A DNA stretch of 64,000 nt from Acidobacteria bacterium RIFCSPLOWO2_02_FULL_65_29 (GCA_001767435.1 MEKT01000153.1:18976-82975); one strand, 5' to 3'. Numbered from the stretch's first letter, positions 36,570-44,735 are shown. Numbers and translations: made by a program. The notes: generated by a model not told the origin, from the sequence alone.

Positions 36570-38240
36570 ATGAAGAAGATCTGGTTGCTGACGGCAGTCT
36601 TCGGTGTATGGCCCGGGATCGGCTGGTCCCAAACGGCGGAAGAGCTCGCCAGCGGCATCAAGAACCCGGGCAACGTCACCACCCAGAGCATGGGCTACGA
36701 CCGCAAGAACTACAGTCCGCTCGAGGAAATCAAGGCGTCCAACGTCAAACGCCTGGTGCCCATCTGGAACGCGAGCGTGATGAACGACGCGGGCGAGCTC
36801 GCGGCGCCAACGATTTACAACGGCGTCATGTACGTGATCAACGGCAAGTGGACCTTCGCCATCGACGTTGAAACCGGCAGGCAGATCTGGCGCACGGCCG
36901 TAGAGACCGACGCCGGAGTGCAGCGCGTCGCGCCGTTCGGGGCGGTCACGAGAGGCGCGGCGACCATTTATGAGGGCAAGCTCTTTCGCGTGACGATAGA
37001 CAACCATCTGATCGCGCTCGACATGAAGACCGGTAAGAAGCTCTGGGACCAGACGTTTGCCGATTGGCGCGAGGGCTATTCCGCCACGGGCGCACCGATT
37101 GTGGCCAATGGCGTGGTGATTTCAGGGATGGCCGGAGGGGAGTTCACCACGCGCGGCTTCCTCGATGGGTGGGATCCTGAGACCGGCAAGAAATTGTGGC
37201 GTCGCTACACCATACCGGAGCCAGGCGAGCCTGGCTCCGAGACATGGCCTCGAAACAGCGACGCGTGGAAGCAGGGCGGCGGCGCTACCTGGCGCTCCGG
37301 TTCCTATGACCCCCAACTCGATCTCGTCTACTGGGGTACCGGGAACGCGGAACCCTACGACCCCAGGCCTCGCGGGGAGTTGGATAGCCTGTACACGTCG
37401 AGTGTGATCGCGATCCGGCCGAAAACCGGTGAGCTCGTCTGCCATTTTCAATACACGCCGAATGACGTGTACGACGTCGACGGCGCCGACGAACATGTGC
37501 TCGCCGATCTCCGAATTGCCGGCCAGACGCGAAGGGTGATGATCCAGGCCAACAAGAACGGCTTCCTCTACGTGTTGGACCGCACCAATTGCAAACTGAT
37601 CGCCGCGCACGCATTCGCAAAAGTCAATTGGGCCACGCATATCGACCTCGTGACCGGCCGACCAGTCTTGACCGACCTGTACAAACGCTTTCTCTCAGGC
37701 GAAGAAGTCGAGATCTGGCCGCAGCGCGGCTCGAATGCCGTGCCCATCGCATTCAATCCGAACACCGGTCTGGTGTACACGAGCTCGTGGAACATGCAGC
37801 GCATCCAGAAGCTCGCGCCGCCGAAGCCTCAAGTGCTTGGCGCGAACTCCACCGGCGTGTTGGGCAGGATTCCTGTGTTCAAGCCGGGAGACGTCGTCGG
37901 TCATTTCGTGGCGATCGATCCGCTGACCGGCGAAAAGCGTTGGGAAATCCCGTTGGCCGACATGCCGAGCTCGGCTGGGACGCTGGTGACAGGTGGCGGG
38001 CTGGTGTTCACGGGCAAGCTGACGGGCGAGTTCATCGCCCTCGACGAGGAAACCGGCAAGACGCTCTGGCAGTTCAAGACCGGCTCGAGCATCAATTCCA
38101 CGGCAATCACGTACACCTACAGGGGCCGGCAATACGTGACCGTTGCGTCGGGACTCGGTGGCGGCCTCGCCAGACGCTTCGCGGCGACTCGAGTACCCAC
38201 GGGCGGCTCGATATGGACGTTCGCGCTGATGCCCGAGTGA
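36570..38240 (+). CDS. PQQ-dependent alcohol dehydrogenase, probably lanthanide type
   Basis: A 556-residue periplasmic quinoprotein dehydrogenase. A signal peptide (MKKIWLLTAVFGVWPGIGWSQ) precedes an eight-bladed propeller with tryptophan-docking motifs (AIDVETGRQIWRT, ALDMKTGKKLWDQTF, GWDPETGKKLWRRY, ALDEETGKTLWQFKTGSS). GGGATWRSGSYDPQLDLVYWGTGNAEPY supplies the metal-binding Asn. NDVYDVDG at residues 298-305 has the catalytic Asp302 and an extra Asp304 two positions later; that second Asp marks lanthanide-dependent XoxF/ExaF enzymes. No CxxCH haem domain and no vicinal Cys pair are present, so an external cytochrome would accept electrons. The ATG at 36570 follows GGGAGG by seven bases. 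No pqq or cytochrome genes are near. Confidence 0.88.
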   Translation: MKKIWLLTAVFGVWPGIGWSQTAEELASGIKNPGNVTTQSMGYDRKNYSPLEEIKASNVKRLVPIWNASVMNDAGELAAPTIYNGVMYVINGKWTFAIDVETGRQIWRTAVETDAGVQRVAPFGAVTRGAATIYEGKLFRVTIDNHLIALDMKTGKKLWDQTFADWREGYSATGAPIVANGVVISGMAGGEFTTRGFLDGWDPETGKKLWRRYTIPEPGEPGSETWPRNSDAWKQGGGATWRSGSYDPQLDLVYWGTGNAEPYDPRPRGELDSLYTSSVIAIRPKTGELVCHFQYTPNDVYDVDGADEHVLADLRIAGQTRRVMIQANKNGFLYVLDRTNCKLIAAHAFAKVNWATHIDLVTGRPVLTDLYKRFLSGEEVEIWPQRGSNAVPIAFNPNTGLVYTSSWNMQRIQKLAPPKPQVLGANSTGVLGRIPVFKPGDVVGHFVAIDPLTGEKRWEIPLADMPSSAGTLVTGGGLVFTGKLTGEFIALDEETGKTLWQFKTGSSINSTAITYTYRGRQYVTVASGLGGGLARRFAATRVPTGGSIWTFALMPE

Positions 38241-38253
38241 ACGTCAGGGCCGG

Positions 38254-38315
38254 CGTAGGGCGGGTCTTGCTCTGTAGACCCGCCTGGAGCCGGGTCCCAT
38301 TGGACCCGGCCTACG
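38254..38315. terminator. Cloverleaf-like inverted repeat between convergent genes
   Basis: CGTAGG (38254) pairs with CCTACG (38310) and encloses two hairpins: GCGGGTCT/AGACCCGC (8 bp) and GCCGGGTCC-CATT-GGACCCGGC (9 bp). It lies just after the PQQ dehydrogenase stop, between convergent genes. There is no T-run, so it may be a REP-like element as well as a transcript end. Confidence 0.6.
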
Positions 38316-38341
38316 TGCCGTCTAGCTCTGTCGACTGGCGA

Positions 38342-38701
38342 TCAGCCGAGCGGGTGCGCGTCAATGACGTGGTCGGCCACCGGCCTTCCGCCGACGAGAT
38401 GCTCCTGGATGATCCGCTCGAGCACCGGCGGATCGCACGCGCCGTACCACGTGCCTTCAGGATAGACGACGGCGATCGGACCGCCCTCACAGATGCGCAG
38501 GCAGTTGGCCTTCGTGCGCAGAATCCCGCCACTCTCCGACAATCCCAGTTCTTTCAGGCGACCCTTCAGGAATTCCCACGCGGCGAGACCGCGCTCCCTG
38601 TCGCAGCACTTCGGCTTGGTTTGGTCGCAGCACAAGAAGATGTGCCGCCGCGCGACCGTGACGCCAATGCTGGCTGCGATTTCTTGTTGCGATACCGTCA
38701 T
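38342..38701 (-). CDS. Thioredoxin-like [2Fe-2S] ferredoxin
   Basis: A 119-residue ferredoxin with the thioredoxin-like fold. The cysteine pattern is [19 protein letters not shown] near the N-terminus and [29 protein letters not shown] near the C-terminus, matching the two-plus-two cluster ligands of this family (as in Azotobacter-type 2Fe2S ferredoxins and NuoE-like domains). The physiological partner is unknown. The start is the ATG at 38701; a TTG four codons upstream is possible. It is convergent with the PQQ dehydrogenase, and 52 bp downstream of the Omp85-like gene. Confidence 0.88.
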   Translation of the reverse strand: MTVSQQEIAASIGVTVARRHIFLCCDQTKPKCCDRERGLAAWEFLKGRLKELGLSESGGILRTKANCLRICEGGPIAVVYPEGTWYGACDPPVLERIIQEHLVGGRPVADHVIDAHPLG

Positions 38702-38753
38702 GATGAACAGCAACTACGAAGCGCGAAGGTCACGAAGAAATCGGTCTGCGCGC

Positions 38754-40004
38754 TCAAAACGTCACGCCGGCGCCGAAGTGCACGCGCGTGTCGGCGCCGA
38801 CGCCGCGCGCAACGGCGAGGGTCAGGCGCACGAACGCGGCTGAAAACCAGACCGACCCACCGACGCCGCGTTCGAATTGCTGATCGCGCAGACGCTGCCC
38901 GTCATCGTACATCGTCGCGGCATCCACGAAGGCGCTGACCCCGAGCTTGCCGACGCTCAACGGCGAGGTCAGCGGAACCTGCCATTCGGCCGAGCCCGCC
39001 ACCAGCGTGTCGCCTGCTGCGCTTCCCGCCTTGAAACCGCGGAGCGTCGAGGCTCCGCCGAGGAGCGACTTCAAGTACAGCGGCAGCGGGCCCCTGCTGT
39101 CATCGCGACGCGCGCGCAGCACGAGCACCTGCTGGCCGAGGAGTCCCACGTAGCCGCGTGCGTCGAGCGTCGTGCGGTTGATGGCGTCGCGGCCGTCGAA
39201 GAACAATCGATCCCACGACGCGCGGGCATACACTGCGTTGCGCGTCAGCAAGGGATCCAGCCTGGTGTCGAACGTCACCTCGGCCCCCACGCTTGGAAAC
39301 GACTCCGAGACGTCGAAAAACGAGGCGCGATCCCATCCGGTCCTCGCGCTCGCTCGCAGTTGACGAGCGAACGCAAGGTCAGCCTGGGCCCACACGCGGC
39401 GGCGGTCGTCGTTCTCTTCGTAGAACGGATTTTCGCGGCGCGAGACCGATCCGCCGCCCTGCACGCGCGTGAACGGCCCGCGATCGAAGTTCCTCTCGAT
39501 CTCGATGCCCGCCAGCCTTTCTCCGCCGAGCGAGAGCGGGATCGAGAAACGGCTCCGGGGGCCAACTGGATTCGGCAGTCCGAAGCGGACGCCGTACGAG
39601 AACCCGTACCCGTCCTCGTAGCCCAGAATTGGCAGAAACATCAACCGAGGCCCGCGACCTCCGGTCAGTCCGGACGGCGCTTTGACCTCGCCCGTTTCCC
39701 AATTCACCTCCACACGGCCGTCGTCGACGATGAGCACGAGGAGGATTTGGGTGGGATCGGAAATCGAGGCGTAGCGCTTGAGCACCTCGACACCGACGAA
39801 CCGGCGGCTGGCGCGGAGCCGCTCGGTCACCGCGTCGATCGTCGTGGCCTGGAATGGCATGCCGACGTGGACGTCCGCCAGCCGGATGACCTCGTCCCCC
39901 GGCGTCAGCATGTTGCCGTGTACTTGAATCTGGGCGATCACGTCGGCGGGCGGCTGCGCGGCGCCGGCCCCGGCCAGCGCAAGGGTCAGGATTGCCGCGA
40001 ACAC
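38754..40004 (-). CDS. Omp85/BamA-type outer-membrane barrel with a POTRA domain
   Basis: A 416-residue outer-membrane protein. After a signal peptide (FAAILTLALAGAGAAQ) one POTRA domain (VIAQIQVHGNMLTPGDEVIRLADVHVGMPFQATTIDAVTERLRASRRFVGVEVLKRY) precedes a 16-strand-type barrel. The loop motif SLLGGASTLRGFKAGSAAGDTL corresponds to the conserved VRGF/Y, and the protein ends in GAGVTF, the C-terminal aromatic signature. With a single POTRA it is smaller than BamA and fits the patatin-less D15 or TamA-like group. The upstream gene stops 2 bp before its start, so the pair is co-translated. Cargo is unknown. Confidence 0.85.
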   Translation of the reverse strand: MFAAILTLALAGAGAAQPPADVIAQIQVHGNMLTPGDEVIRLADVHVGMPFQATTIDAVTERLRASRRFVGVEVLKRYASISDPTQILLVLIVDDGRVEVNWETGEVKAPSGLTGGRGPRLMFLPILGYEDGYGFSYGVRFGLPNPVGPRSRFSIPLSLGGERLAGIEIERNFDRGPFTRVQGGGSVSRRENPFYEENDDRRRVWAQADLAFARQLRASARTGWDRASFFDVSESFPSVGAEVTFDTRLDPLLTRNAVYARASWDRLFFDGRDAINRTTLDARGYVGLLGQQVLVLRARRDDSRGPLPLYLKSLLGGASTLRGFKAGSAAGDTLVAGSAEWQVPLTSPLSVGKLGVSAFVDAATMYDDGQRLRDQQFERGVGGSVWFSAAFVRLTLAVARGVGADTRVHFGAGVTF

Positions 40005-40006
40005 AG

Positions 40007-41044
40007 CTAGCGCGCTCCCGGTACGCGCACTGCGGTCGTGATGTCCGCCTGCCGGTAATCGTGAAAGCTCTGCGAGAAGCGCGCGTCGATCTCACCGATG
40101 GCCAGGATGAACGCGACCTGTATCTGCAGATCCCGCGGCAGCCACACGTCTTTGAACGGCTGGCTCATGGTCATCGTGGCGTGGCCACCCGTGAGGTTGA
40201 CCAGCCACTGCCCGGGGAAGAAATCCATGTCGACATTGTCGAACGTGTACTTGATGATTTGGCGCTCGGTGGGCTCGACCCACAGCGTGACGCGGGAGCC
40301 TTTGTTCATCAGGCGGTTGACGGTGTTGTCGACCGCCGCATTGTTCTTCTGGCCGCCACCCGCCTCGTCGCGCTGCCGCCGCCGGCGCCGTTCGCGCTCC
40401 GCATCGTCGGAGAACAGCTTTTGCGGGTAGTACTCGACACGAAGCACATCCCGCCCGTCGAACTGCTCGCGGCCTACGAGCGCGTAGCGGCCCTCGTCGA
40501 ATTTGAAGCGCAGGAAGTAGGCCGTGGAGATGAACTCGGGCTGGCGCGTCTGCCGGATGAAGCTCTCCACGTCGGTCGGCGCGGCCAGCGGGTCCCCTTC
40601 AGGCGGTTCGTCCGCGGGCAGTGTGGGCGACGGTGGATCGCCGGCCGGCGTTTGGCCCGCGGCCGCTCGCTCCCGCTCGCGGCGGTCGCGCGTCTTCTGG
40701 CGCCGCAGGTAGGTGTCTTCGTACTTCCGCCGGTCTTCTTCGCCAACGGCGGCTCCGTTGACCTTCAACGGGCTTCGCACGAAGAAGCCGTCCCGGATGA
40801 ACCACGTAAAGTCGCGGCGCTCGCCCCAGAGCGGGAACCGGCCCGGGCCGCGGAGGTCGAACTCTTCCCGCTCGTCGAGAATGTACTGCTGGAGCTTCTT
40901 CCAGTTGTCGTCGCGGCGCTCCATCACCTGCCGCATGAAGGCGTCGAGATCGGACTGCGCAGACAGCACACTGCCGGGGAGCAGCGACACTGCGGCGCTG
41001 GCACAGGCAAGCAGGGCGGACCACAGAAACCTGGGGCGGAGCAT
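40007..41044 (-). CDS. Exported protein of unknown function, co-expressed with the Omp85 gene
   Basis: A 345-residue protein with a signal peptide (LWSALLACASAAVSLLPGSVLSAQ). The fold suggests a LolA-like half barrel: TLWVEPTERQIIKYTFDNVDMDFFPG and DGRDVLRVEYYPQKLF resemble lipoprotein-sorting or DUF-type beta sheets. A long charged insert with RRQKTRDRRERERAAAGQ and ERERRRRRQRD lies in the middle. I cannot assign a function. The 2-bp gap to the Omp85 gene, and the absence of other partners, suggest it works in the periplasm with that barrel. Confidence 0.75.
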   Translation of the reverse strand: MLRPRFLWSALLACASAAVSLLPGSVLSAQSDLDAFMRQVMERRDDNWKKLQQYILDEREEFDLRGPGRFPLWGERRDFTWFIRDGFFVRSPLKVNGAAVGEEDRRKYEDTYLRRQKTRDRRERERAAAGQTPAGDPPSPTLPADEPPEGDPLAAPTDVESFIRQTRQPEFISTAYFLRFKFDEGRYALVGREQFDGRDVLRVEYYPQKLFSDDAERERRRRRQRDEAGGGQKNNAAVDNTVNRLMNKGSRVTLWVEPTERQIIKYTFDNVDMDFFPGQWLVNLTGGHATMTMSQPFKDVWLPRDLQIQVAFILAIGEIDARFSQSFHDYRQADITTAVRVPGAR

Positions 41045-41119
41045 CGGAGTCCTCCGAAGCAGGTGAAGGACTGACGATATCAGACGGACAGGCGGTTGGC
41101 GAGGTTCCCGGACGAGTCC

Positions 41120-41147
41120 TTTGTGTTTTGGCCTCTGCTGTTATGAT
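41120..41147 (+). promoter_or_regulatory. Possible sigma-70 promoter for apaG
   Basis: TTTGTG (41120) and TATGAT (41142) with a 16-bp spacer lie just upstream of the apaG ATG at 41156. The leader would be only a few bases long. Confidence 0.35.
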
Positions 41148-41155
41148 GAAGAGCG

Positions 41156-41593
41156 ATGCCCGAGTATCCTAGCCAGCCCCAGTACAAGAGCCGGCCCAAA
41201 CAGGCCCCCTCGTCGGAGGCCATTACCAACAACGTGCGCGTCGAAGTCGAGGCGAAATACGCGCCCGAACGTTCGCAGCCTTTGAAGAATTCCTGGTTTT
41301 TCCACTACACGGTCAAGATCACCAACGAGGGTGACGATACCATTCAGCTGCTGAGTCGTCACTGGATCGCGACCGACGCCTGTGGATGCACCGAAGAGGT
41401 CAAGGGCCCGGGCGTCATCGGCGAGCAGCCGGTGCTGGCGCCGGGCGAATCCTTTCAATACACGTCGGGCTGGCCCCTCAAGACATCGACGGGCGTCCTG
41501 CGCGGCACCTACCAGATGGTCAGTGAAGACGCCGGTCATTTCGATGTCGAGATCGCGCCCTTCGCGCTGTACGAGCCATACACGGTCCACTGA
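41156..41593 (+). CDS. apaG: ApaG domain protein
   Basis: A 145-residue cytoplasmic protein with the fibronectin-type ApaG domain: SSEAITNNVRVEVEAKYAPERSQP, FHYTVKITNEGDDTIQLLSRHWIATDACG, GVIGEQPVLAPGESFQYTSGWPLKTSTGVLRGTYQM and FDVEIAPFALYEPYTVH. ApaG is linked to cobalt/magnesium resistance and diadenosine tetraphosphate metabolism in enterics, but its biochemical role is unsettled. It has a 20-residue N-terminal extension relative to E. coli ApaG. The downstream 41594-41690 contains degenerate inverted repeats (AATTGGGTC...GACCCAATT). Confidence 0.93.
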   Translation: MPEYPSQPQYKSRPKQAPSSEAITNNVRVEVEAKYAPERSQPLKNSWFFHYTVKITNEGDDTIQLLSRHWIATDACGCTEEVKGPGVIGEQPVLAPGESFQYTSGWPLKTSTGVLRGTYQMVSEDAGHFDVEIAPFALYEPYTVH

Positions 41594-41781
41594 GAATTGG
41601 GTCGCCTGATCGGTGAGTCATCTGGTCATTGATTGCCTGATTGACCAGACGGCTCATTGACAGGCCACTCGATGACCCAATTCATTTGTCACATCTCTGG
41701 CGGTCGTCTCCAGAACCGGACGCGCGGCGGCTGGCTCAAAATGCACTCACGCTGATTTACTCGCCATTTCGAGCCACGCCA

Positions 41782-41797
41782 TTGGCATGGCGGTTGC
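41782..41797 (+). promoter_or_regulatory. Sigma-54-type promoter upstream of a secreted hypothetical
   Basis: TTGGCATGGCGGTTGC matches the -24/-12 consensus (TGGCAY-N5-TTGC) with 10 bp between GG and GC. It lies about 36 bp before the ATG at 41833, the same distance as for the BON gene promoter. Confidence 0.6.
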
Positions 41798-41832
41798 CTC
41801 CGAATACTTATACGTATTTCCGGAGGGCTACC

Positions 41833-42774
41833 ATGCGTCGGGTGAGATTGAAGTTCGTCTGGACCTCGGTGTTCGTGCTCTTCGCGGTTCTGCCCACCGT
41901 GTCACAGACGCGCGACCGGCGCGGCTCTCCCCCGTCGGGCCCGCCGACGTGTGACGCCGGCGTGCTCGATGCCGACAGCTACGCGCTCACCACACGCGCG
42001 CAGGCGCGCATCGTCACCGAGGATCGGAGCGGCCCATGGTGGGGGCGCTCCAGCGTCGACGAGGCCGCCGCGGACCTGTACGATCTGAATTCTTCCTCCA
42101 CGTACGCGGCCGAACGCGCCCGGACGCTCGACCCGCGCAACCTGCTCGCCTACAGCCAGCTCGCGCGCCAGTACGTGGTGACGGGCGAAGATGCATCTCT
42201 TGCCGATGCGGCGTGGCGCACCGCCCTCGACCACGGTGGCGCGGTCGTTTGGACCGCAACGCTGTACGACGTCGACGCCAGGAGCTATTTCCTGATGGCG
42301 TTCGATCGGCAGGCGCTGCGCGTGTATCGGTACGGCGAGCTGGCGGGGCCATTCCAGACGCACCTTGGGATCCCGCGGTTTGTCGGCGAGGATCAGGAGC
42401 GATTCTGGCGCGCGATGGGCGGGTGCATCGATCCCGCGGCACGGCCCGAAGCCGTGATCCCGTGGTCTGACGTCCACGAGATCAAGGCGGGCAACTGGGT
42501 CCTGTATTTCAAATTATCGCGGCCCGTCACCATCACGAGCGATCGCCACAAGCGAAAGACGCTGAATGAAATCAAGGTGAATCTGCACGGCGCGATCGGC
42601 ACCCTCGAGACACACGTGAGCCGGGATCCAATCGATCCGTCGAAGGTCAGCGTCCGAACGATGGGGATTGGCCCGCTGGCGTACCAGCAGCGTGTGCGGG
42701 TGACGCTCGTGAAGTTCATCGACCCTGCCGGCCGGATCAGGCTGCCAAAGGCGTCGCGAAGCGGGGGGTGGTAG
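41833..42774 (+). CDS. Exported hypothetical protein with TPR-like segment
   Basis: A 313-residue protein of unknown function. A signal peptide (FVWTSVFVLFAVLPTVSQ) is followed by a helical, TPR-like part (AERARTLDPRNLLAYSQLARQYVVTGEDASLADAAWRTALDHGG) and a C-terminal beta-rich half containing HEIKAGNWVLYFKLSRPVTITSDRHKRKTLNEIKVNLHG. GGAGG lies 6 bases before the ATG; the ORF track's longer form is unsupported. A near-consensus sigma-54 promoter precedes it. The TAG stop is the first three bases of a heptamer array that also supplies the stop codon of recQ on the other strand. Confidence 0.75.
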   Translation: MRRVRLKFVWTSVFVLFAVLPTVSQTRDRRGSPPSGPPTCDAGVLDADSYALTTRAQARIVTEDRSGPWWGRSSVDEAAADLYDLNSSSTYAAERARTLDPRNLLAYSQLARQYVVTGEDASLADAAWRTALDHGGAVVWTATLYDVDARSYFLMAFDRQALRVYRYGELAGPFQTHLGIPRFVGEDQERFWRAMGGCIDPAARPEAVIPWSDVHEIKAGNWVLYFKLSRPVTITSDRHKRKTLNEIKVNLHGAIGTLETHVSRDPIDPSKVSVRTMGIGPLAYQQRVRVTLVKFIDPAGRIRLPKASRSGGW

Positions 42775-42813
42775 TTGGTAGTCGTTAGTCGATAGTCGTT
42801 AGTCGTCAGTCGG
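42772..42813. repeat. TAGTCGN heptamer array shared by two convergent genes
   Basis: Six exact 7-bp periods: TAGTTGG, TAGTCGT, TAGTCGA, TAGTCGT, TAGTCGT, CAGTCGG. The first TAG ends the plus-strand gene and TCA at 42806-42808 is the TGA of recQ on the minus strand. Confidence 0.97.
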
Positions 42814-44650
42814 GGCGCCTGTAGGTGCGGATCGCGTCGAGGAACGCGTCGCCAAAGTCCGCCGCCTTTCTTGCGCCGACGCCGTAGATGCCGTGGAGAT
42901 CGTCGAGGGTTTTCGGGCGGCGCTCGGCCATCTCACGCAGCGTGGTGTCGTGAAAGATGACGTACGGCGGCACGCCTCGGTGGCGCGCAATCTGAAGTCT
43001 CAACGCGCGCAGCGCATCGAACAGCTCTGAGTCCACGCCCTGCGGCACGGGTTCGCCAGCCCGGCCTCGAACACGTCTCTTCGGTTTCGGCGGCTGCACC
43101 TCGCGATAGAGCGCGCACGTTCCGGTGCCCTTGAGCAGCGACGCGCCGGCCGGCGTGAGACGTAACACCGGATAGGGCTCGCCGGCACGGAGCAGCCACC
43201 CTTCGGCCACGAGTTGCTCGATATACCCCCGCACGGCTGCGCCCGGTTCGGCCGTCAACAATCCGAACGTCGACAGCCTGTTGTGACCAGCGGCGACGAC
43301 CTTCTCGCTGGCACGGCCGGTCAATACATCCGTGACGTGCCCCATCCCCCACGTCTGCTTCACACGCGCCACACACGACAGAATCTTCTGAGCCACGACA
43401 GTCGAGTCGGCCACCGGATCGAGCTCCTTCAGACACCAGTCGCACGCCGCGCATTCCCCGCGGGTGTAGGGCTCGCCGAAATACTCGACCAGGGAACGGT
43501 GCCGGCACCGCGTGCTCGACGCGTAGCGCTCCATGTCGCGAAGGAGCGAGCGCGCGCTGTCCGTCAGCTCGCCGTTTCCCTCGAGCATCTGCCGCCAGCG
43601 GACGAAATCAGCGCTCGAGTAGATCAGCACGCACTCGGCCGGCAATCCGTCGCGCCCCGCACGTCCGGATTCCTGTTGGTAGTGCTCGGGTGACCGGGGG
43701 GCGGCTGCGTGCACGACGAAGCGGACGTTCGATCGATCGATGCCCATGCCGAACGCGACCGTCGCCACCACGATGTCTGCGCGCTCGTCGAGGAACGCCT
43801 CCTGGTGCCGGCTACGCACCTCGTCCGGCAGACCGGCATGGTAGGGGACCGCGCCGTGCCCCTGCTCCTTCAGCCAGTCGGCGAGCGATTCGACCTCGCG
43901 CCGCGACGCGCAGTAGACGATGCCGGCCTCGCCCTGGTGCCGCGACAGAATCTGCGTGAGCTGCCTGTGCAGGTTGTCTCGTCTGAGCACTCGGTACACG
44001 AGGTTCGGCCGATCGAACGATCCGACCAGCACGGCAGGGTTCTCGAGCCTCAGCTCGGAGACGATGTCGCGCCGAACGCGCTCGGTGGCCGTCGCCGTGA
44101 ACGCATGGAGCGCGACCCCAGGGAACTCGTCGCGCAGTTGGCCGAGACGCCGGTACTCGGGCCGGAAATCGTGGCCCCACTGGCTGATGCAGTGCGCTTC
44201 GTCGACGGCGATGTATCGGACGCCCGACTGGAGGAGGAAACGCCGAAAGCCCTGGCTGCCCTCGCCGACCAGTCGCTCTGGTGAAACGTACAGCAGCCGC
44301 CAGCGGCCGTCCCGCAAGCCGGCAAGGACCGCGTCTCGCTCGTCGAAGCTCTGCGTGCTGTTCAGGTACGCCGCGGCCACGCCGTCGACGACCAGGCCGT
44401 CGACCTGATCTTTCATCAACGAGATGAGCGGGGAGACGACGAGCGCGAAGCCCTGAGCCGCGAAGCCGTCAGACGCGAAGCTCTCAGAAACGACGAGTGC
44501 CGGTGCCTGAAAGCACAGCGACTTGCCGCCGCCCGTCGGCAGGACGACGACGCTGTCGCGGCCGTCGAGGATGGCCTGCATGGCTTCGCGCTGAAGGGGC
44601 CGGAAGCTCGTATAGCCCCACACACGCGTCAGCGCGTCCTGAAGCTGCAC
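42806..44650 (-). CDS. recQ: ATP-dependent DNA helicase RecQ
   Basis: A 3'-5' helicase acting in recombination and replication restart. Motifs in order: LPTGGGKSLCF, AVDEAHCISQWGHDFRPEY, AFTATATERVRRDI, QESGRAGRDGLPAECVLIY, the zinc cysteines (CRHRSLVEYF...GECAACDWC), the RQC winged helix and an HRDC domain at the C-terminus. The domain order is that of full-length RecQ. The annotated GTG start (MQLQDALTRVWGYTSFRP) is a choice; the TTG at 44719 would lie in an octamer array. Between the Walker A and the next motif, three 15-bp repeats insert SESFASDGFAAQGFA, absent from typical RecQ. Expected ATPase and helicase activity by homology. Confidence 0.92.
   Translation of the reverse strand: MQLQDALTRVWGYTSFRPLQREAMQAILDGRDSVVVLPTGGGKSLCFQAPALVVSESFASDGFAAQGFALVVSPLISLMKDQVDGLVVDGVAAAYLNSTQSFDERDAVLAGLRDGRWRLLYVSPERLVGEGSQGFRRFLLQSGVRYIAVDEAHCISQWGHDFRPEYRRLGQLRDEFPGVALHAFTATATERVRRDIVSELRLENPAVLVGSFDRPNLVYRVLRRDNLHRQLTQILSRHQGEAGIVYCASRREVESLADWLKEQGHGAVPYHAGLPDEVRSRHQEAFLDERADIVVATVAFGMGIDRSNVRFVVHAAAPRSPEHYQQESGRAGRDGLPAECVLIYSSADFVRWRQMLEGNGELTDSARSLLRDMERYASSTRCRHRSLVEYFGEPYTRGECAACDWCLKELDPVADSTVVAQKILSCVARVKQTWGMGHVTDVLTGRASEKVVAAGHNRLSTFGLLTAEPGAAVRGYIEQLVAEGWLLRAGEPYPVLRLTPAGASLLKGTGTCALYREVQPPKPKRRVRGRAGEPVPQGVDSELFDALRALRLQIARHRGVPPYVIFHDTTLREMAERRPKTLDDLHGIYGVGARKAADFGDAFLDAIRTYRRPD
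44445..44489. repeat. 15-bp repeats (x3) inside recQ
   Basis: Three in-frame copies of GCGAAGCYSTGAGMC-type units (GCGAAGCCCTGAGCC, GCGAAGCCGTCAGAC, GCGAAGCTCTCAGAA) encode a five-residue repeat (SxGFA-like) between motifs I and Ia of RecQ. Confidence 0.9.
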
Positions 44651-44695
44651 GTCGCGAGAGGGTGTCGAGACCGTGGACGCCAATGATTCGTTGAT

Positions 44696-44735
44696 CCAAC
44701 CAATTACCCAATTACCCAATTACCCGATTACCCCA
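44696..44735. repeat. GGGTAATT octamer array between ispG and recQ
   Basis: Minus strand: GGGTAATC-GGGTAATT-GGGTAATT-GGGTAATT-GG. The ispG stop TAA is in the first unit (ATGGGGTAA). Same family as 2254-2350, where it supplies the eno stop. Confidence 0.92.
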
